Assembly (NCBI GenBank): GCA_951813395.1
Contig: OX638356.1
Location: 2,492,501-2,556,500 of the forward strand
Direction: 5' to 3'
Length of the DNA stretch: 64,000 nt
DNA from: Longimicrobiales bacterium
GTDB lineage: Bacteria > Gemmatimonadota > Gemmatimonadetes > Longimicrobiales > Gaopeijiaceae
The notes under the pieces were generated by a model. It made no database searches. It was not told the origin of the DNA and worked only from the letters and a program-made list of their open reading frames with translations. Both the position numbers and the translations under genes were made by a program. Positions within the stretch are counted from its first letter, which is position 1, and every line of letters starts with the position of its first letter. Below, piece after piece: positions 54,343 through 63,941 of the stretch.

Positions 54343-55232
54343 CAGCGCCTCCCCTGCTCCAGCAGCTGCGCCACCCCTTCGACGTCACCCTGTTCCAACA
54401 TCCCGCGGATTGCGCGAATACGCTCTTCGAGCGCGGCCAGTGCCCCGGCGTCAGCCGCGGCGGCGGCCCGGAGCAACGGCGTCCACATCCGGGCACCCGA
54501 CCCCGCGATTCGCGTTGCGTCCCGTCCGCCGGGGCCAAGCGCCGCACGGGCGATCCCGGCGTCTGCGAGGGTCGTGGCGAGCGCGCTGGCCACGAGTTGC
54601 GGAAGGTGGCTCGCCCAGGTCATCACGCGATCGTGGTCCTCTGCGCCCACGACTCGCGGGCGGGCGCCCAGGACCTCCCAGAATGCGCACGCCCGCCGCA
54701 CCGCATCGGCAGCGGTGCTCGCCGGCCCCGGACCGCGGTCCGCATCCGCCGGGGCACAGGGACTGATCCAGACGTCGGCTCCCTGGAAGAGATCGGCGCG
54801 GGCTGCCGCGTAGCCGGAGCGCTCCGACCCGGCCATCGGGTGCGCACCGACGAACGTGCCGGCCGCCACCGCGCCGTGGGCCGCCGCGGCCTCGATCACC
54901 GGCGCCTTGAGGCTGGCCACATCGGTCGTCAGCGCGGCCGTGCTCCACTCCGGGGCGGTCTTCCCGACCAGCTCGACGGTTGTGTCGAGTGGTGTGGCGA
55001 AGACGACAACGCCGCCGGCGAGCCGACACCGGTCCAGCGAGCGTACGAGCCGCACGCCGTCACGCGCCGCGAGTACGGCGCTGTCGGGATCGGGCTCGAT
55101 ACCGTAGACCGGCACCTCGGGAAGCCGGTGGCGAAGACACTTCGCGACCGATCCCCCCATGACGCCCAGGCCGACCACGGTCACGGCGCCCGAAAGCTCC
55201 GGAGGCATCGTGGACACCCCGGCTTCACCCAT
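54324..55232 (-). CDS. tyrA: Prephenate/arogenate dehydrogenase
   Basis: The 302-residue NAD(P)-linked enzyme has a Rossmann start VTVVGLGVMGGSVAKCL and the downstream GAHPMAGSERSGY, with catalytic His in AHPMAGSE and a helical C-terminal half (EDHDRVMTWASHLPQLVASAL). It makes the tyrosine precursor. The start at 55232 overlaps the rnz stop by eight bases; an ATG at 55208 is possible. It leads into aroA-cmk. Confidence 0.9.
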   Translation of the reverse strand: MGEAGVSTMPPELSGAVTVVGLGVMGGSVAKCLRHRLPEVPVYGIEPDPDSAVLAARDGVRLVRSLDRCRLAGGVVVFATPLDTTVELVGKTAPEWSTAALTTDVASLKAPVIEAAAAHGAVAAGTFVGAHPMAGSERSGYAAARADLFQGADVWISPCAPADADRGPGPASTAADAVRRACAFWEVLGARPRVVGAEDHDRVMTWASHLPQLVASALATTLADAGIARAALGPGGRDATRIAGSGARMWTPLLRAAAAADAGALAALEERIRAIRGMLEQGDVEGVAQLLEQGRRWCGPQD

Positions 55233-56136
55233 CGTAGCCGAGCTCCACCTCCAGGCCGTCGTACGCTACCGTGGCCTGGGGAAACACTTCGCGCGCCTGG
55301 TCCCGCAACCGCTCCGGAGACTCCGAGTACCGGGCGGAAATGTGGGTCAGCACCAGTCGCCGCACCCGCGCCCTCGCGGCCACCTCCGCAGCCTCCAGCG
55401 CGGTGGAGTGCCGCGTTTCCCGCGCGCGCACCGCTTCGTCCGATCCGAACGTGGTCTCGTGGATCAGGAGGTCCGCCCTCAACGCGGCCCGGACGGTGGC
55501 GCGACTCGGCCTCGTGTCGCCCGTGTATACCACGGTGCGGCCGGGACGGGACGGACCCACCACGTCGTCCGGCGAAATGGTCCGATCCCCGACCTCGATG
55601 GTCTCCCCACGGTGCAGCCTGCCGAAGAGGGGCCCTTCGGGGACGCCCAGCCGACGGGCGGCCTCCACATCGAACCGGCCGAGGCGCGCCTCCTCGATCA
55701 GTGCGTATCCGAGCGCGGGGATCCCGTGTTCGGCGCGAAACGCGTGCACGGCCCAATCGTCGAAGTCGACGCGGTCGCCGGGCTTGAGACTCCTGACTTC
55801 GATCGGAAACGGCAGCCTCTCCACACCCAGCCGCGCGGCCGCGTCCAGCGTGGCGACGGCCCCGGCCGGACCGTAGATGCGCATGCGCTCCTCCCTGCCC
55901 TGCAGGCCCATTGTCCTGAGCAGACCCGGAAGACCCAGAAAATGGTCGGCGTGGGCGTGGGTGATGAAGATGTGCGAGAACGAGAAACCCGTGCCGAAGC
56001 GCATGATCTGACGCTGGGTTCCCTCGCCGCAGTCCCAGAGGATGGAACGGCCCTCCCGCTGGATCGCGATGGCCGACACACTCCGCCGGACGGTCGGTCG
56101 CGCGGCGGCAGTCCCCAGGAAACGGACTCGAATCAT
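55225..56136 (-). CDS. rnz: Ribonuclease Z (tRNA 3' endonuclease)
   Basis: The 303-residue enzyme removes tRNA 3' trailers. It starts at the ATG at 56136, where the family start MIRVRFLGTAAARP appears. Longer frames upstream add about 70 unlike residues. The metal site is seen in THAHADHFLG (His60, His62, Asp64, His65), YTGDTRPS and LTHISARY. The absence of encoded CCA in the nearby tmRNA fits use of such an enzyme, though that is only a correlation. Confidence 0.92.
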   Translation of the reverse strand: MIRVRFLGTAAARPTVRRSVSAIAIQREGRSILWDCGEGTQRQIMRFGTGFSFSHIFITHAHADHFLGLPGLLRTMGLQGREERMRIYGPAGAVATLDAAARLGVERLPFPIEVRSLKPGDRVDFDDWAVHAFRAEHGIPALGYALIEEARLGRFDVEAARRLGVPEGPLFGRLHRGETIEVGDRTISPDDVVGPSRPGRTVVYTGDTRPSRATVRAALRADLLIHETTFGSDEAVRARETRHSTALEAAEVAARARVRRLVLTHISARYSESPERLRDQAREVFPQATVAYDGLEVELGYDG

Positions 56137-56390
56137 CTGGTCGCTCGGCGATTGGTAGGCGTGAGCGCGCGTTGGCGGACAACCCGAAGCAACACCCGGG
56201 CCGGGCACCGGCACAGCAGCAGCGGTAAAGATAACCGCCCGCCCCATCCGTCGTTTGCCCACCCCCTGCGGGGCGCTTATCGTAGTCTGTTGAGGTGTCG
56301 TGTCCGGTACACGGACCCGATAGCGAGCATGTCGCCCCCGCCCGCCACGGAGCACCGCGGGCAGTCAAGACAAGACGCGGAGGAATCCTG

Positions 56391-57725
56391 ATGAAGGCCA
56401 GCGCAACGAAGAAACCGAACAAGCGGCCCGCCCCGAGCAGAAGGGACTTCCTTGGATCGGCCGCGGCGGCCCTCGGAGCTTCGCAGTTGCCGGCGTTCAA
56501 TTCCCGCGCCACCCACATCGCACGCGAACTCGCCCGACACCCGGGGTCCGCGGCCGAAATCGCCGACGACGAGAGCTACTGGTCGGAAGTGGCCCGGGCC
56601 TTCACGGTGGACAGGACGCTGGTGAATCTCAACAACGGCGGTGTAAGCCCGTCGCCCACCTTCGTCCAGGACGCGATGAAGCGGCATCTCGACTACTCGA
56701 ACGAGGCCCCCACCTACACGATGTGGCAGATCCTCGGGCCGCAGCGGGAAGGGGTCCGGGCCCGGATGGCGCGCGAGTGGGGGGTCGACGCGGAGGAGAT
56801 CGCGTTCACGCGCAACGCGTCCGAGGGACTGCAGACCTGCCAGTTCGGCTATGACCTGGAACCGGGCGACGAGGTGCTAACCACGACGCAGGACTACGGA
56901 CGCATGCTCACAACGTTCCGGCAGCGGGAACGGCGCGAAGGCATCGTCATGCGGCAGATCAAGGTGCCCGTTCCGGCCGAAGACCCGGCCGAGGTCGTGC
57001 GCCGCTTCGAGGAGGGCATCACTCCGCGCACCCGGCTGATCCTCATGTGTCACATGATCAACCTGACGGGTCAGATCCTGCCGGTGCGCGACATCGTGAC
57101 GATGGCGCGGGGCCACGGCATTCCCGTGATCGTCGACGGCGCCCACGCGATGGCGCACTTTCCGTTCAAGCTGCGCGACCTGGAGTGCGACAACTATTCG
57201 ACAAGTCTCCACAAGTGGCTGTTCGCTCCGCACGGGACCGGCCTGCTGTATGTGCGGCGCGACGAGATTGCCAACATCTGGCCGCTGATGGCGGCACCCG
57301 ACCGCATGGACGGCGACATCCGCAAGTACGAGGAGATCGGGACGCATCCCGCCGCCAATTACCTGGCCATCGGCGAGGCCCTGACCTTCCACCAGGGGAT
57401 CGGAGCCGAGCGGAAGGCGGCGCGCCTTACCTATCTGCGCGACTACTGGGCGAACCGCCTCCTCGAGAACGATCGCGTGACCCTCAACACGAGCCAGAAG
57501 CCCGGATTCGCGTGCGGAATCGCGAACGTGCACGTCGAGGGCCTGGACACCGGAGCCCTGAGCCGGTGGCTTTGGAGCGAACACCGCATCATCAACGTCC
57601 CGATCGGTCACGAGGAGTGCACCGGGTTGCGGATCTCGCCAAGCGTGTACACGACGCTCGAGGAGCTCGACCGGTTCAGCGAGGCCATGGAGTCGGCAAT
57701 CGAGCACGGGTTGCCGGAGGCCTGA
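56391..57725 (+). CDS. Tat-exported class V aminotransferase-fold PLP enzyme
   Basis: The 444-residue protein starts at 56391 with GGAGGA seven bases ahead. A twin-arginine signal SRRDFLGSAAAALGA lies at residues 16-30. The aminotransferase V core includes NGGVSPSP, FTRNASEGLQT and HMINLTGQILPV; the PLP lysine is Lys275 in SLHKW. It resembles isopenicillin-N-epimerase-like enzymes. It would act folded in the periplasm. An S9 peptidase follows with one base between stop and start, so they share a transcript. Confidence 0.85.
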   Translation: MKASATKKPNKRPAPSRRDFLGSAAAALGASQLPAFNSRATHIARELARHPGSAAEIADDESYWSEVARAFTVDRTLVNLNNGGVSPSPTFVQDAMKRHLDYSNEAPTYTMWQILGPQREGVRARMAREWGVDAEEIAFTRNASEGLQTCQFGYDLEPGDEVLTTTQDYGRMLTTFRQRERREGIVMRQIKVPVPAEDPAEVVRRFEEGITPRTRLILMCHMINLTGQILPVRDIVTMARGHGIPVIVDGAHAMAHFPFKLRDLECDNYSTSLHKWLFAPHGTGLLYVRRDEIANIWPLMAAPDRMDGDIRKYEEIGTHPAANYLAIGEALTFHQGIGAERKAARLTYLRDYWANRLLENDRVTLNTSQKPGFACGIANVHVEGLDTGALSRWLWSEHRIINVPIGHEECTGLRISPSVYTTLEELDRFSEAMESAIEHGLPEA

Positions 57726-57726
57726 C

Positions 57727-59826
57727 GTGCGTTCGCGAGCCCTGGTCGCGGGCGCCCTGCTGGCGTTGCCCGCGGTCGCGGCCGCGTCCCGGCCGGCGTC
57801 CGCGCAGGACGGCCCGACGGACCTCGACGCGCTGGTGGGATGGCCCTTCCCCACCGCGTTGACCGCGGCCCCGGCGGCCCCCGTCGTCGCCTGGGTGCGC
57901 AACGAGCGCGGGGCGCGCAACGTCTGGACGGCGGCCGCACCGCAGTGGAGCGGGCGCCGTCTGACCTCCTTTGCGCGTGACGACGGCCAGGAGATCGCGG
58001 AAGTCGCGGTGGCCGCAACCGGTTCGCTGGTCGCGTTCGTGCGGGGAGGCGCCCCGAACCGCGCCGGGGAGATCCCCAATCCCGAGAGCGACCCCTCCGG
58101 AGCGGACCGGGAGATCTGGGTGGCGGGCACCGACGGCGGCGTTGTGCACAGGCTGGGACCAGGTCACTCGCCCCTCCTCTCACCGGACGCTGCATGGGTC
58201 ATCTACATCGACCGCGGCGTGATCCGGCGCAGACCCGCGGACGACCCCACCACCGCCCCCGAGCCCCTGGTCACCGGACGCGGCAGCCCGGCCGAACTGC
58301 GTCTCTCACCCGATGGCACCCGCCTGGCGTGGACGAGCCGACGTGGAGATCACGCCTTCATCGGCGTACTCGATCTTGCGAGTCGAACCCTTCGGTACCT
58401 GGATCCGTCGCTCGATCTGGACGGAAGCCCGGCGTGGTCGCCGGACGGACGCGAGATCGCGTTTCTGCGCACCCCCAACCGACGCGACCGCCTGCCGTTC
58501 TTCGCCGTGCGGGAGTCGATCCCCTGGAGCATCCGGGTCGTCCGGCTCGAGACAGGAGCCGCGCGCACGGTGTTCACCGCCCGCGAGGGACCCGGGAGCG
58601 TTTTCCGTGCCATCTCGGGGCCCAACAACATCTTCTGGGGCGCCCACGACCGCATCGCGTTTCCGTGGGAAGAAAACGGCTTCACGAACCTCTATTCGGT
58701 CGATGCCCGGGAGGGCGGCGAGCCCCGGCCCATCGCCACCGGCGAATTCGAGGTGCAGTACGTGGCCCCCGCCCCGGGCGGGGAAGCGCTCGTCTTCTCG
58801 TCCAACGAGGGAGACATCGATCGCCAGCATCTCTGGTGGGGACCGCTGGACGGCAGCGGCGCACGTCTGTTGACGCCGGGTGCGGGCATCGAATGGCAGC
58901 CGGCCCCCACGACGGACGGATCGGTGGTCTTTCTCGCTTCCGCGGGGACCGTTCCCGCCCACGCGGAGGTGCTCTCCGGAGACGAGCGCCGCTGGCTTGC
59001 GCCCCGGGCGATGGACGGAATCCCCGCCGGCCTCGCCGACCCGCGCCAGGTCGTCTTCCCCGCCACCGACGGTCTGCCCATCCACGGCCAACTCTTCCTT
59101 CCCGCCGGTGAACCCCCGTCGGGCGGCTGGCCCGGCGTCCTCTTCCTCCACGGCGGTTCCCGCCGACAGATGCTGCTGGGGTTCCACCACCGCGGCTACT
59201 ACCACAATACCTATTCCTTCAACCAGCACCTCGCCGCGAACGGCTACGCGGTCCTGTCGGTCAACTATCGCAGCGGCATCGGGTACGGCATGGAGTTTCG
59301 CGAGGCGCTGCATTACGGCGCGGACGGCGCGTCCGAGGTCAACGACGTCCTGGGCGCGGGCGCGTACCTCGCGTCGAGGGACGATGTGGACGGCGACCGG
59401 ATCGGCCTCTGGGGCGGCTCCTACGGCGGCTACCTGACCGCCCACGGACTCGCGCGCGCGTCCGGGTTGTTCAAGGCCGGCGTGGACATCCACGGCGTTC
59501 ACGACTGGAACAAGGCGATCCGCAATTTCGTACCTTCCTATGAACCCGCCGCCAGGCCCGAGGTAGCGCGCCGCGCATTCGAGTCCTCGCCCCTGGCCCT
59601 TGTCGAACGATGGACTTCTCCGGTGCTGCTCATCCACGGCGACGACGACCGCAACGTTCCCTTCGCGGAATCGGTCGAACTGGCGGAAGTGCTGCGCGGC
59701 AACGGAGTGCACGTGGAACACCTGGTCTTCCCCGACGAAGTGCACGGTTTCCTGCTGCACCGTAACTGGATGGCCGCTTTTCGGGCCGCCGAAGACTTCT
59801 TCGGCCGTTTCCTCAAGGCACGCTGA
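57727..59826 (+). CDS. Exported S9-family (prolyl-oligopeptidase-like) peptidase
   Basis: The 699-residue protein has a signal peptide (LVAGALLALPAVAAASRPASAQ) from a GTG start. Propeller repeats such as LSPDGTRLAWTS and WSPDGREIAFLR fill about 90-430. The alpha/beta-hydrolase half carries nucleophile Ser565 in GGSYGG, an acidic residue near 641 (GDDDRNVPF) and His673 in VHGF. It should cleave peptides in the periplasm or outside. It couples to the Tat aminotransferase gene upstream and the carboxypeptidase-regulatory gene four bases downstream. Confidence 0.9.
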   Translation: MRSRALVAGALLALPAVAAASRPASAQDGPTDLDALVGWPFPTALTAAPAAPVVAWVRNERGARNVWTAAAPQWSGRRLTSFARDDGQEIAEVAVAATGSLVAFVRGGAPNRAGEIPNPESDPSGADREIWVAGTDGGVVHRLGPGHSPLLSPDAAWVIYIDRGVIRRRPADDPTTAPEPLVTGRGSPAELRLSPDGTRLAWTSRRGDHAFIGVLDLASRTLRYLDPSLDLDGSPAWSPDGREIAFLRTPNRRDRLPFFAVRESIPWSIRVVRLETGAARTVFTAREGPGSVFRAISGPNNIFWGAHDRIAFPWEENGFTNLYSVDAREGGEPRPIATGEFEVQYVAPAPGGEALVFSSNEGDIDRQHLWWGPLDGSGARLLTPGAGIEWQPAPTTDGSVVFLASAGTVPAHAEVLSGDERRWLAPRAMDGIPAGLADPRQVVFPATDGLPIHGQLFLPAGEPPSGGWPGVLFLHGGSRRQMLLGFHHRGYYHNTYSFNQHLAANGYAVLSVNYRSGIGYGMEFREALHYGADGASEVNDVLGAGAYLASRDDVDGDRIGLWGGSYGGYLTAHGLARASGLFKAGVDIHGVHDWNKAIRNFVPSYEPAARPEVARRAFESSPLALVERWTSPVLLIHGDDDRNVPFAESVELAEVLRGNGVHVEHLVFPDEVHGFLLHRNWMAAFRAAEDFFGRFLKAR

Positions 59827-59830
59827 CGAC

Positions 59831-60628
59831 ATGCACACGAGGGTCCCGGTCGCGACGCCCGTGCGGCTCCTGACCATCGGGGCGTGGTGCGTCCTGTCGG
59901 TGGCCGCGGTTCCCGTTCCGGGGATCGCAGGAGCGGCGTGGGCACAGGACACGCTGCCCGACCCGCCACCCTCCTTCACCTTTCGGGGCGAGGTGCGCGA
60001 CTACGTGACCGAGTTCCCGATACCCGGTGCATCCGTACAGATCGCGGAACTCAAGCGCGCGGTCTTGACCGATCGCGTCGGCCGCTTCGATTTCCCCGAC
60101 CTGGTCCCCGGCCGCTACACGTTCGTCACCTCCGGCCTTGGGTACGAGACGAACCGGGAACGTTCGGCCATCGGCGTGAACGCCTTCATGGTGGTGCGCC
60201 TCAACCCCATGGCAATCGCCCTCGAGGGGATAGAGGTCACCGTGGAACGTCTCGTCCGCGAGCTGGAGGTTCGCCGCCTCAGCACGCCGATCGCTTCGGA
60301 GACGTTCGAGGCCGAGGCCATGCAACGGACCATGGAGGTCGACGTGGCAGCGTTCGTGGACACGCGGACCAGCCTCACGGTCTACCGCGATCAGATGGAT
60401 CGATTTCAGGTCCGCCTCCGCGGACGGCCGCAGCCCCTGAGGGTATGCCTTGACGAGGTGGCTGTCGCCAGCGGGTTCCTGGGCAACGTCCAACCCGGCG
60501 AACTCGGTCTCCTCGAGGTCTACGAGGGCATGGGCATGATCCGCATGTACACGAAGGACTTCCTGTCCCGGGCGGCAACGGAGGGATTCTCGCCCGCCCC
60601 CATACCGCTTTTCGGAAAGGGATGCTAG
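59831..60628 (+). CDS. Secreted carboxypeptidase-regulatory-domain protein with a plug-like end
   Basis: The 265-residue protein has a signal peptide (residues about 12-38, PGIAGAAWAQ) and a CarboxypepD_reg domain (FRGEVRDYVTEFPIPGASV to GRYTFVTSGLGYE). The rest (EVTVERLVRELE; RGRPQPLRVCLDEV) resembles the TonB-receptor plug entry, but no barrel follows. It may be a free plug-like adaptor, or an early-terminated relative of SusC-like receptors. The reading frame ends at a clean stop with no barrel code in the next 700 bases. Confidence 0.7.
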   Translation: MHTRVPVATPVRLLTIGAWCVLSVAAVPVPGIAGAAWAQDTLPDPPPSFTFRGEVRDYVTEFPIPGASVQIAELKRAVLTDRVGRFDFPDLVPGRYTFVTSGLGYETNRERSAIGVNAFMVVRLNPMAIALEGIEVTVERLVRELEVRRLSTPIASETFEAEAMQRTMEVDVAAFVDTRTSLTVYRDQMDRFQVRLRGRPQPLRVCLDEVAVASGFLGNVQPGELGLLEVYEGMGMIRMYTKDFLSRAATEGFSPAPIPLFGKGC

Positions 60629-60683
60629 TATCGGGCCCAGAGACGTCGCGGCAATCGAGCACCTCCGGGACACGACACCAGCC

Positions 60684-61358
60684 ATGGAAGATTACGGTTC
60701 AGGGAACACCGCCCCGCATCGCGCCAGTGTGCGTGGACGACACCAGCCGTTCGGTCCGCGTCCGTGGGTTGCCGTTGCGCTGCTGGCCTGCGTCGCGGGC
60801 TCGGGCGCGTGCGCGTCGGCACCGTCGGCCGCCGAGTCGGCATCCCGTCTCGAGGCGCTCGCGCCGTTCGCCGGCAGCTGGAGCCACGACGAAGCGGCCA
60901 CGGCAGAAGCGGCCAGGACGACCGGAGGAGGCTCCGGGGAAGGCCTTGCGCAGCGCGCCTCGGACATAGGGATGACCGAGCTGCGCGACCGGAGCGAGAC
61001 CGGCAACACCGTCGACGGCACCCCCGCGGGACTGCGCCAGACCATGGTGATGCTGGGCGTGACTCCGAGGACGCTCACCTTTGGGGTCCTGGAGGACGCT
61101 TTGTCGGTGGGCTACGAGGGAGACGCCCCCCTGGCTCTGTCCGTGGGTGGCGGCTGGGCGGACGCCACCGCTCCCCAGGGATCGATCGAAGCCCGTCTCC
61201 GCTGGGACGGAATGCGGTTCGCGGTGGAACGGCGGATTTCGGGCGGAGGAACCATCCGCGACAATTTCTCCATCCTCGAGAGCGGACACCTGCTCCTGAC
61301 CCGCGAAATCGTGTGGCGCCGGCCGCAGCCGGTGGGGCTGATCGTCTTTCGGCGGTAG
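60684..61358 (+). CDS. Putative lipoprotein, unknown function
   Basis: I recognise no family. The 224-residue protein has a hydrophobic segment with a lipobox-like GSGAC near residues 39-43 after a long basic start, so the real start may be further in. The mature part has mixed strands (TPRTLTFGVLEDALSVG, then EARLRWDGMRFAVERRI) like a lipocalin-type small domain. It follows the S9/carboxypeptidase-regulatory genes on the same strand. Confidence 0.6.
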   Translation: MEDYGSGNTAPHRASVRGRHQPFGPRPWVAVALLACVAGSGACASAPSAAESASRLEALAPFAGSWSHDEAATAEAARTTGGGSGEGLAQRASDIGMTELRDRSETGNTVDGTPAGLRQTMVMLGVTPRTLTFGVLEDALSVGYEGDAPLALSVGGGWADATAPQGSIEARLRWDGMRFAVERRISGGGTIRDNFSILESGHLLLTREIVWRRPQPVGLIVFRR

Positions 61359-61359
61359 G

Positions 61360-62613
61360 CTACGCGAGCGCCTTCGCGAAGTCCTTTCCGGTCGGCGCCT
61401 GAAACGCCCTGAGTCCGAATTCCGGCAGAATCGAAATGAGGTGGTCGAAAACGTCGGCCTGGAATCCTTCGTAGTTGGCCCACGCGGTGTCGTTCGAGAA
61501 GCAGTACATCTCGATTGGGACCCCCTGCGGGCCCGGTTCCAGCTGGCGCACCAGCAGGGTCATCTCCTTGTGCGTCTGCGGGTGTGTCTCCAGGTAGCGC
61601 TGCACGTAGGCGCGGAAGGTTCCCAGGTTTGTGAGGCGCCGGATTTCGGGAACAACCGAGGGGTCGCCGCTTGCCACCTTGGCAGCGTTGTAGCGATCGA
61701 TCTCCACCCGCCGCTCGCGCATGTAGTCCCTCAGCAGCTCTCTCCGCGAGAGCTCCCCGATCTCCTCGTCCGACAGGAAACGCACCGACCCCATGTCGAT
61801 CCGCAGCGACCTCTTGATCCGCCGGCCTCCGGATTCGGACATCCCGCGCCAGTTCTTGAACGACTCGGTGATGAACCTGTGGGTCGGGATCGTCGAGATC
61901 GTCTTGTCCCAGTTCTGAACCTTGACGGTGTGGAGCGCGATGTCGATCACCTCCCCGTCGCAGTTCGCCTGCGGAACCGACACCCAGTCGCCGATCCGGA
62001 TCATGTCGTTGGAGGCCATCTGGACGCTTGCCACGAGTGACAGGATCGTATCCCGGAAGACGAGCATGAGCACCGCGGCCAGGGCGCCGAGCCCCGACAG
62101 GAAGAACAGGGGGGAGAGACCGGCCAGGACGGCCACGATGACGACGCCGGCCGCGAGATGGGCCACGAGGCTCACAACCTGCAGGTAGCCCTTGATGGGC
62201 CTCGACTTCGCCTCGGCGTAGGTCTCGCTGTAGATGTCGTTGGTGGCGTCGAGGAACCCCTTGAAGGCCCTCACCACGGCCAGTACCAGGTACGCGGCAG
62301 CCAGCCGGCGCGCAAAGGTCCACAGGATCGCCGACACCGCGCCCGGATCCGCCTCCAACGAAGCCGGCGTCACGCCCAGTGCGGAACCGATCCCCAGGTA
62401 GACGACCACCGCGGGGACGACATGGGCGAGACGGCGGAAGACTTTGCGTTCGACGATGTGGTCGTCCCAGGTCGAACGCGTCCGCGAGGTCGCACCGCGG
62501 ATCGCCCGGTGCAGGAGGCGCGAGGTCAGCCAGTACGAGAGCCAGGCCGCGACGCCCAGGGCGCCCGGCAACAGGAGCAGCGCGGGCCAGTCGGGTGGGA
62601 GGGAGGGGATCAT
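61360..62613 (-). CDS. MscS-type mechanosensitive ion channel
   Basis: The 417-residue protein has five or so membrane helices in its first 180 residues and then the MscS core (GLSPLFFLSGLGALAAVLMLVFRDTILSLVAS). A beta-domain follows (NDMIRIGDWVSVPQANCDGEVIDIALHTVKVQNWDKTISTIPTHRF). The C-terminal cytosolic part is long, as in YbdG/MscM-type channels. It would release solutes under osmotic downshock. Its stop is one base from the converging lipoprotein stop. Confidence 0.88.
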   Translation of the reverse strand: MIPSLPPDWPALLLLPGALGVAAWLSYWLTSRLLHRAIRGATSRTRSTWDDHIVERKVFRRLAHVVPAVVVYLGIGSALGVTPASLEADPGAVSAILWTFARRLAAAYLVLAVVRAFKGFLDATNDIYSETYAEAKSRPIKGYLQVVSLVAHLAAGVVIVAVLAGLSPLFFLSGLGALAAVLMLVFRDTILSLVASVQMASNDMIRIGDWVSVPQANCDGEVIDIALHTVKVQNWDKTISTIPTHRFITESFKNWRGMSESGGRRIKRSLRIDMGSVRFLSDEEIGELSRRELLRDYMRERRVEIDRYNAAKVASGDPSVVPEIRRLTNLGTFRAYVQRYLETHPQTHKEMTLLVRQLEPGPQGVPIEMYCFSNDTAWANYEGFQADVFDHLISILPEFGLRAFQAPTGKDFAKALA

Positions 62614-62620
62614 GTTCGTC

Positions 62621-63841
62621 CTATCTCGATTCGCCCAGTTCCGCGGCCAGCAGATCCAGAGCCAGCCGCGTCAAACGCACCAGGTGCGGGTGGGCGCGGT
62701 TTCCGTTGGTCAGGAGTGCGACACCGAACCCCCGGGTCCGGTTCCCCGATGCGAACGCGGTGTACCCCGGCACGCTTCCCGAATGCGCGAAGAAGCGTTC
62801 GCCGTCGCGGGTCGAGATCCACCAGGTCAGGCCATAGCCCGGGTTCTCGTATCCCCAGCCGCCTCCCATGGGCGTTCCGGCAAACTGCTCGTACTGGAGC
62901 GAGTGCATCTCGTCCAGGGTGGCCGTCCGAAGCAACCGCTCGTCCCCCCACATGCCGTCGCCAAGGTTGAAGCGGACCCAGGCCGCCTGATCATGCACCG
63001 TTCCGTACACGATTCCCGCCGGCCACACGTTCGCCGTCAGGCGTTGGGTGGGGGCGTTGCGCCCCGAGTCCTCGTCGGGCACGTAGGGCACCGCGAGCCG
63101 CTCGGCCATCTCCGGGGACGGGTTGAAGGCCGTCGAGGTCATCCCCAGCACCCCCCAGACACTGTCGCGAACGTACTGCTTGTACGGCACGCCCGAGAAC
63201 CTCTCCACCAGGTGCCCCACCAGCGAGTAGGCCATGTTCGAGTACACGACGCCTTCAAGCGGCGGCGTGTCCACGCGCAGGGAATCGCCCAGATAGGCAT
63301 CCAGGGAAAGCGGCGCGGAGTCGCCCCAGAGCGCGTGCGGTCCGAAGTCCACGGGCATTCCCGAGGTGTGGGTGAGGAGATGGCGGAAGGTGACGGGGCG
63401 CTCGATGTCCTCGCCTCGGATGACGAGGCCGTCGAGGTGGTCGCTCACCGGGTCGTCGAGCGCGAACGCCCCTCGCTCCATCTGCTGCAGCAGCGCCACG
63501 GTCGACTGGGCCTTGAAGGTGGACCCGATCAGGTAGACGGTCTCGGTGGTGGCCGGCGTGCGCGCCCACAGGTTCGACTCGCCGTAGGCCCCGCTCCAGA
63601 GTTCGTCGCGGCGGTCGGTAAGGGCGATGGCCAGCGAGGGGATCTTCCCCTCCACCATTGCGCGCCGGATCTCGGGCTCGAGCTGCGCGACGACGCGGGC
63701 GACCGTGGCACGGGGTTCCGCGGCAGCGGCCCGGGAGGATTCCTGCGACGACACCGTGGCCGGCAGGACCGCCAGGGCGACGGCCGCCATCGAGACGACC
63801 GGGAGAGCCGCCACGGAAGTGAGGGGGTTATGGCGCGCCAT
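62621..63841 (-). CDS. Exported class C beta-lactamase-fold serine hydrolase
   Basis: The 406-residue protein has a signal peptide (VVSMAAVALAVLPATVSSQ). The active Ser107 and Lys110 lie in GSTFK (SxxK), Tyr200-Ser201-Asn202 supply the YxN motif, and HSGSVPGY stands for the third element. The family includes esterases, DD-peptidases and beta-lactamases; no feature shows resistance activity. It leads the short minus-strand pair with the MscS gene. Confidence 0.85.
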   Translation of the reverse strand: MARHNPLTSVAALPVVSMAAVALAVLPATVSSQESSRAAAAEPRATVARVVAQLEPEIRRAMVEGKIPSLAIALTDRRDELWSGAYGESNLWARTPATTETVYLIGSTFKAQSTVALLQQMERGAFALDDPVSDHLDGLVIRGEDIERPVTFRHLLTHTSGMPVDFGPHALWGDSAPLSLDAYLGDSLRVDTPPLEGVVYSNMAYSLVGHLVERFSGVPYKQYVRDSVWGVLGMTSTAFNPSPEMAERLAVPYVPDEDSGRNAPTQRLTANVWPAGIVYGTVHDQAAWVRFNLGDGMWGDERLLRTATLDEMHSLQYEQFAGTPMGGGWGYENPGYGLTWWISTRDGERFFAHSGSVPGYTAFASGNRTRGFGVALLTNGNRAHPHLVRLTRLALDLLAAELGESR

Positions 63842-63941
63842 CGGCGGACCTCCGTTGCCTGGGGTTCTCTTCCGGGATGCGGGCGGGAGTTGCCCGGACA
63901 GCCGTATCCGGGGACTCCGAACCGGCGTTGTATCTTAGTTC

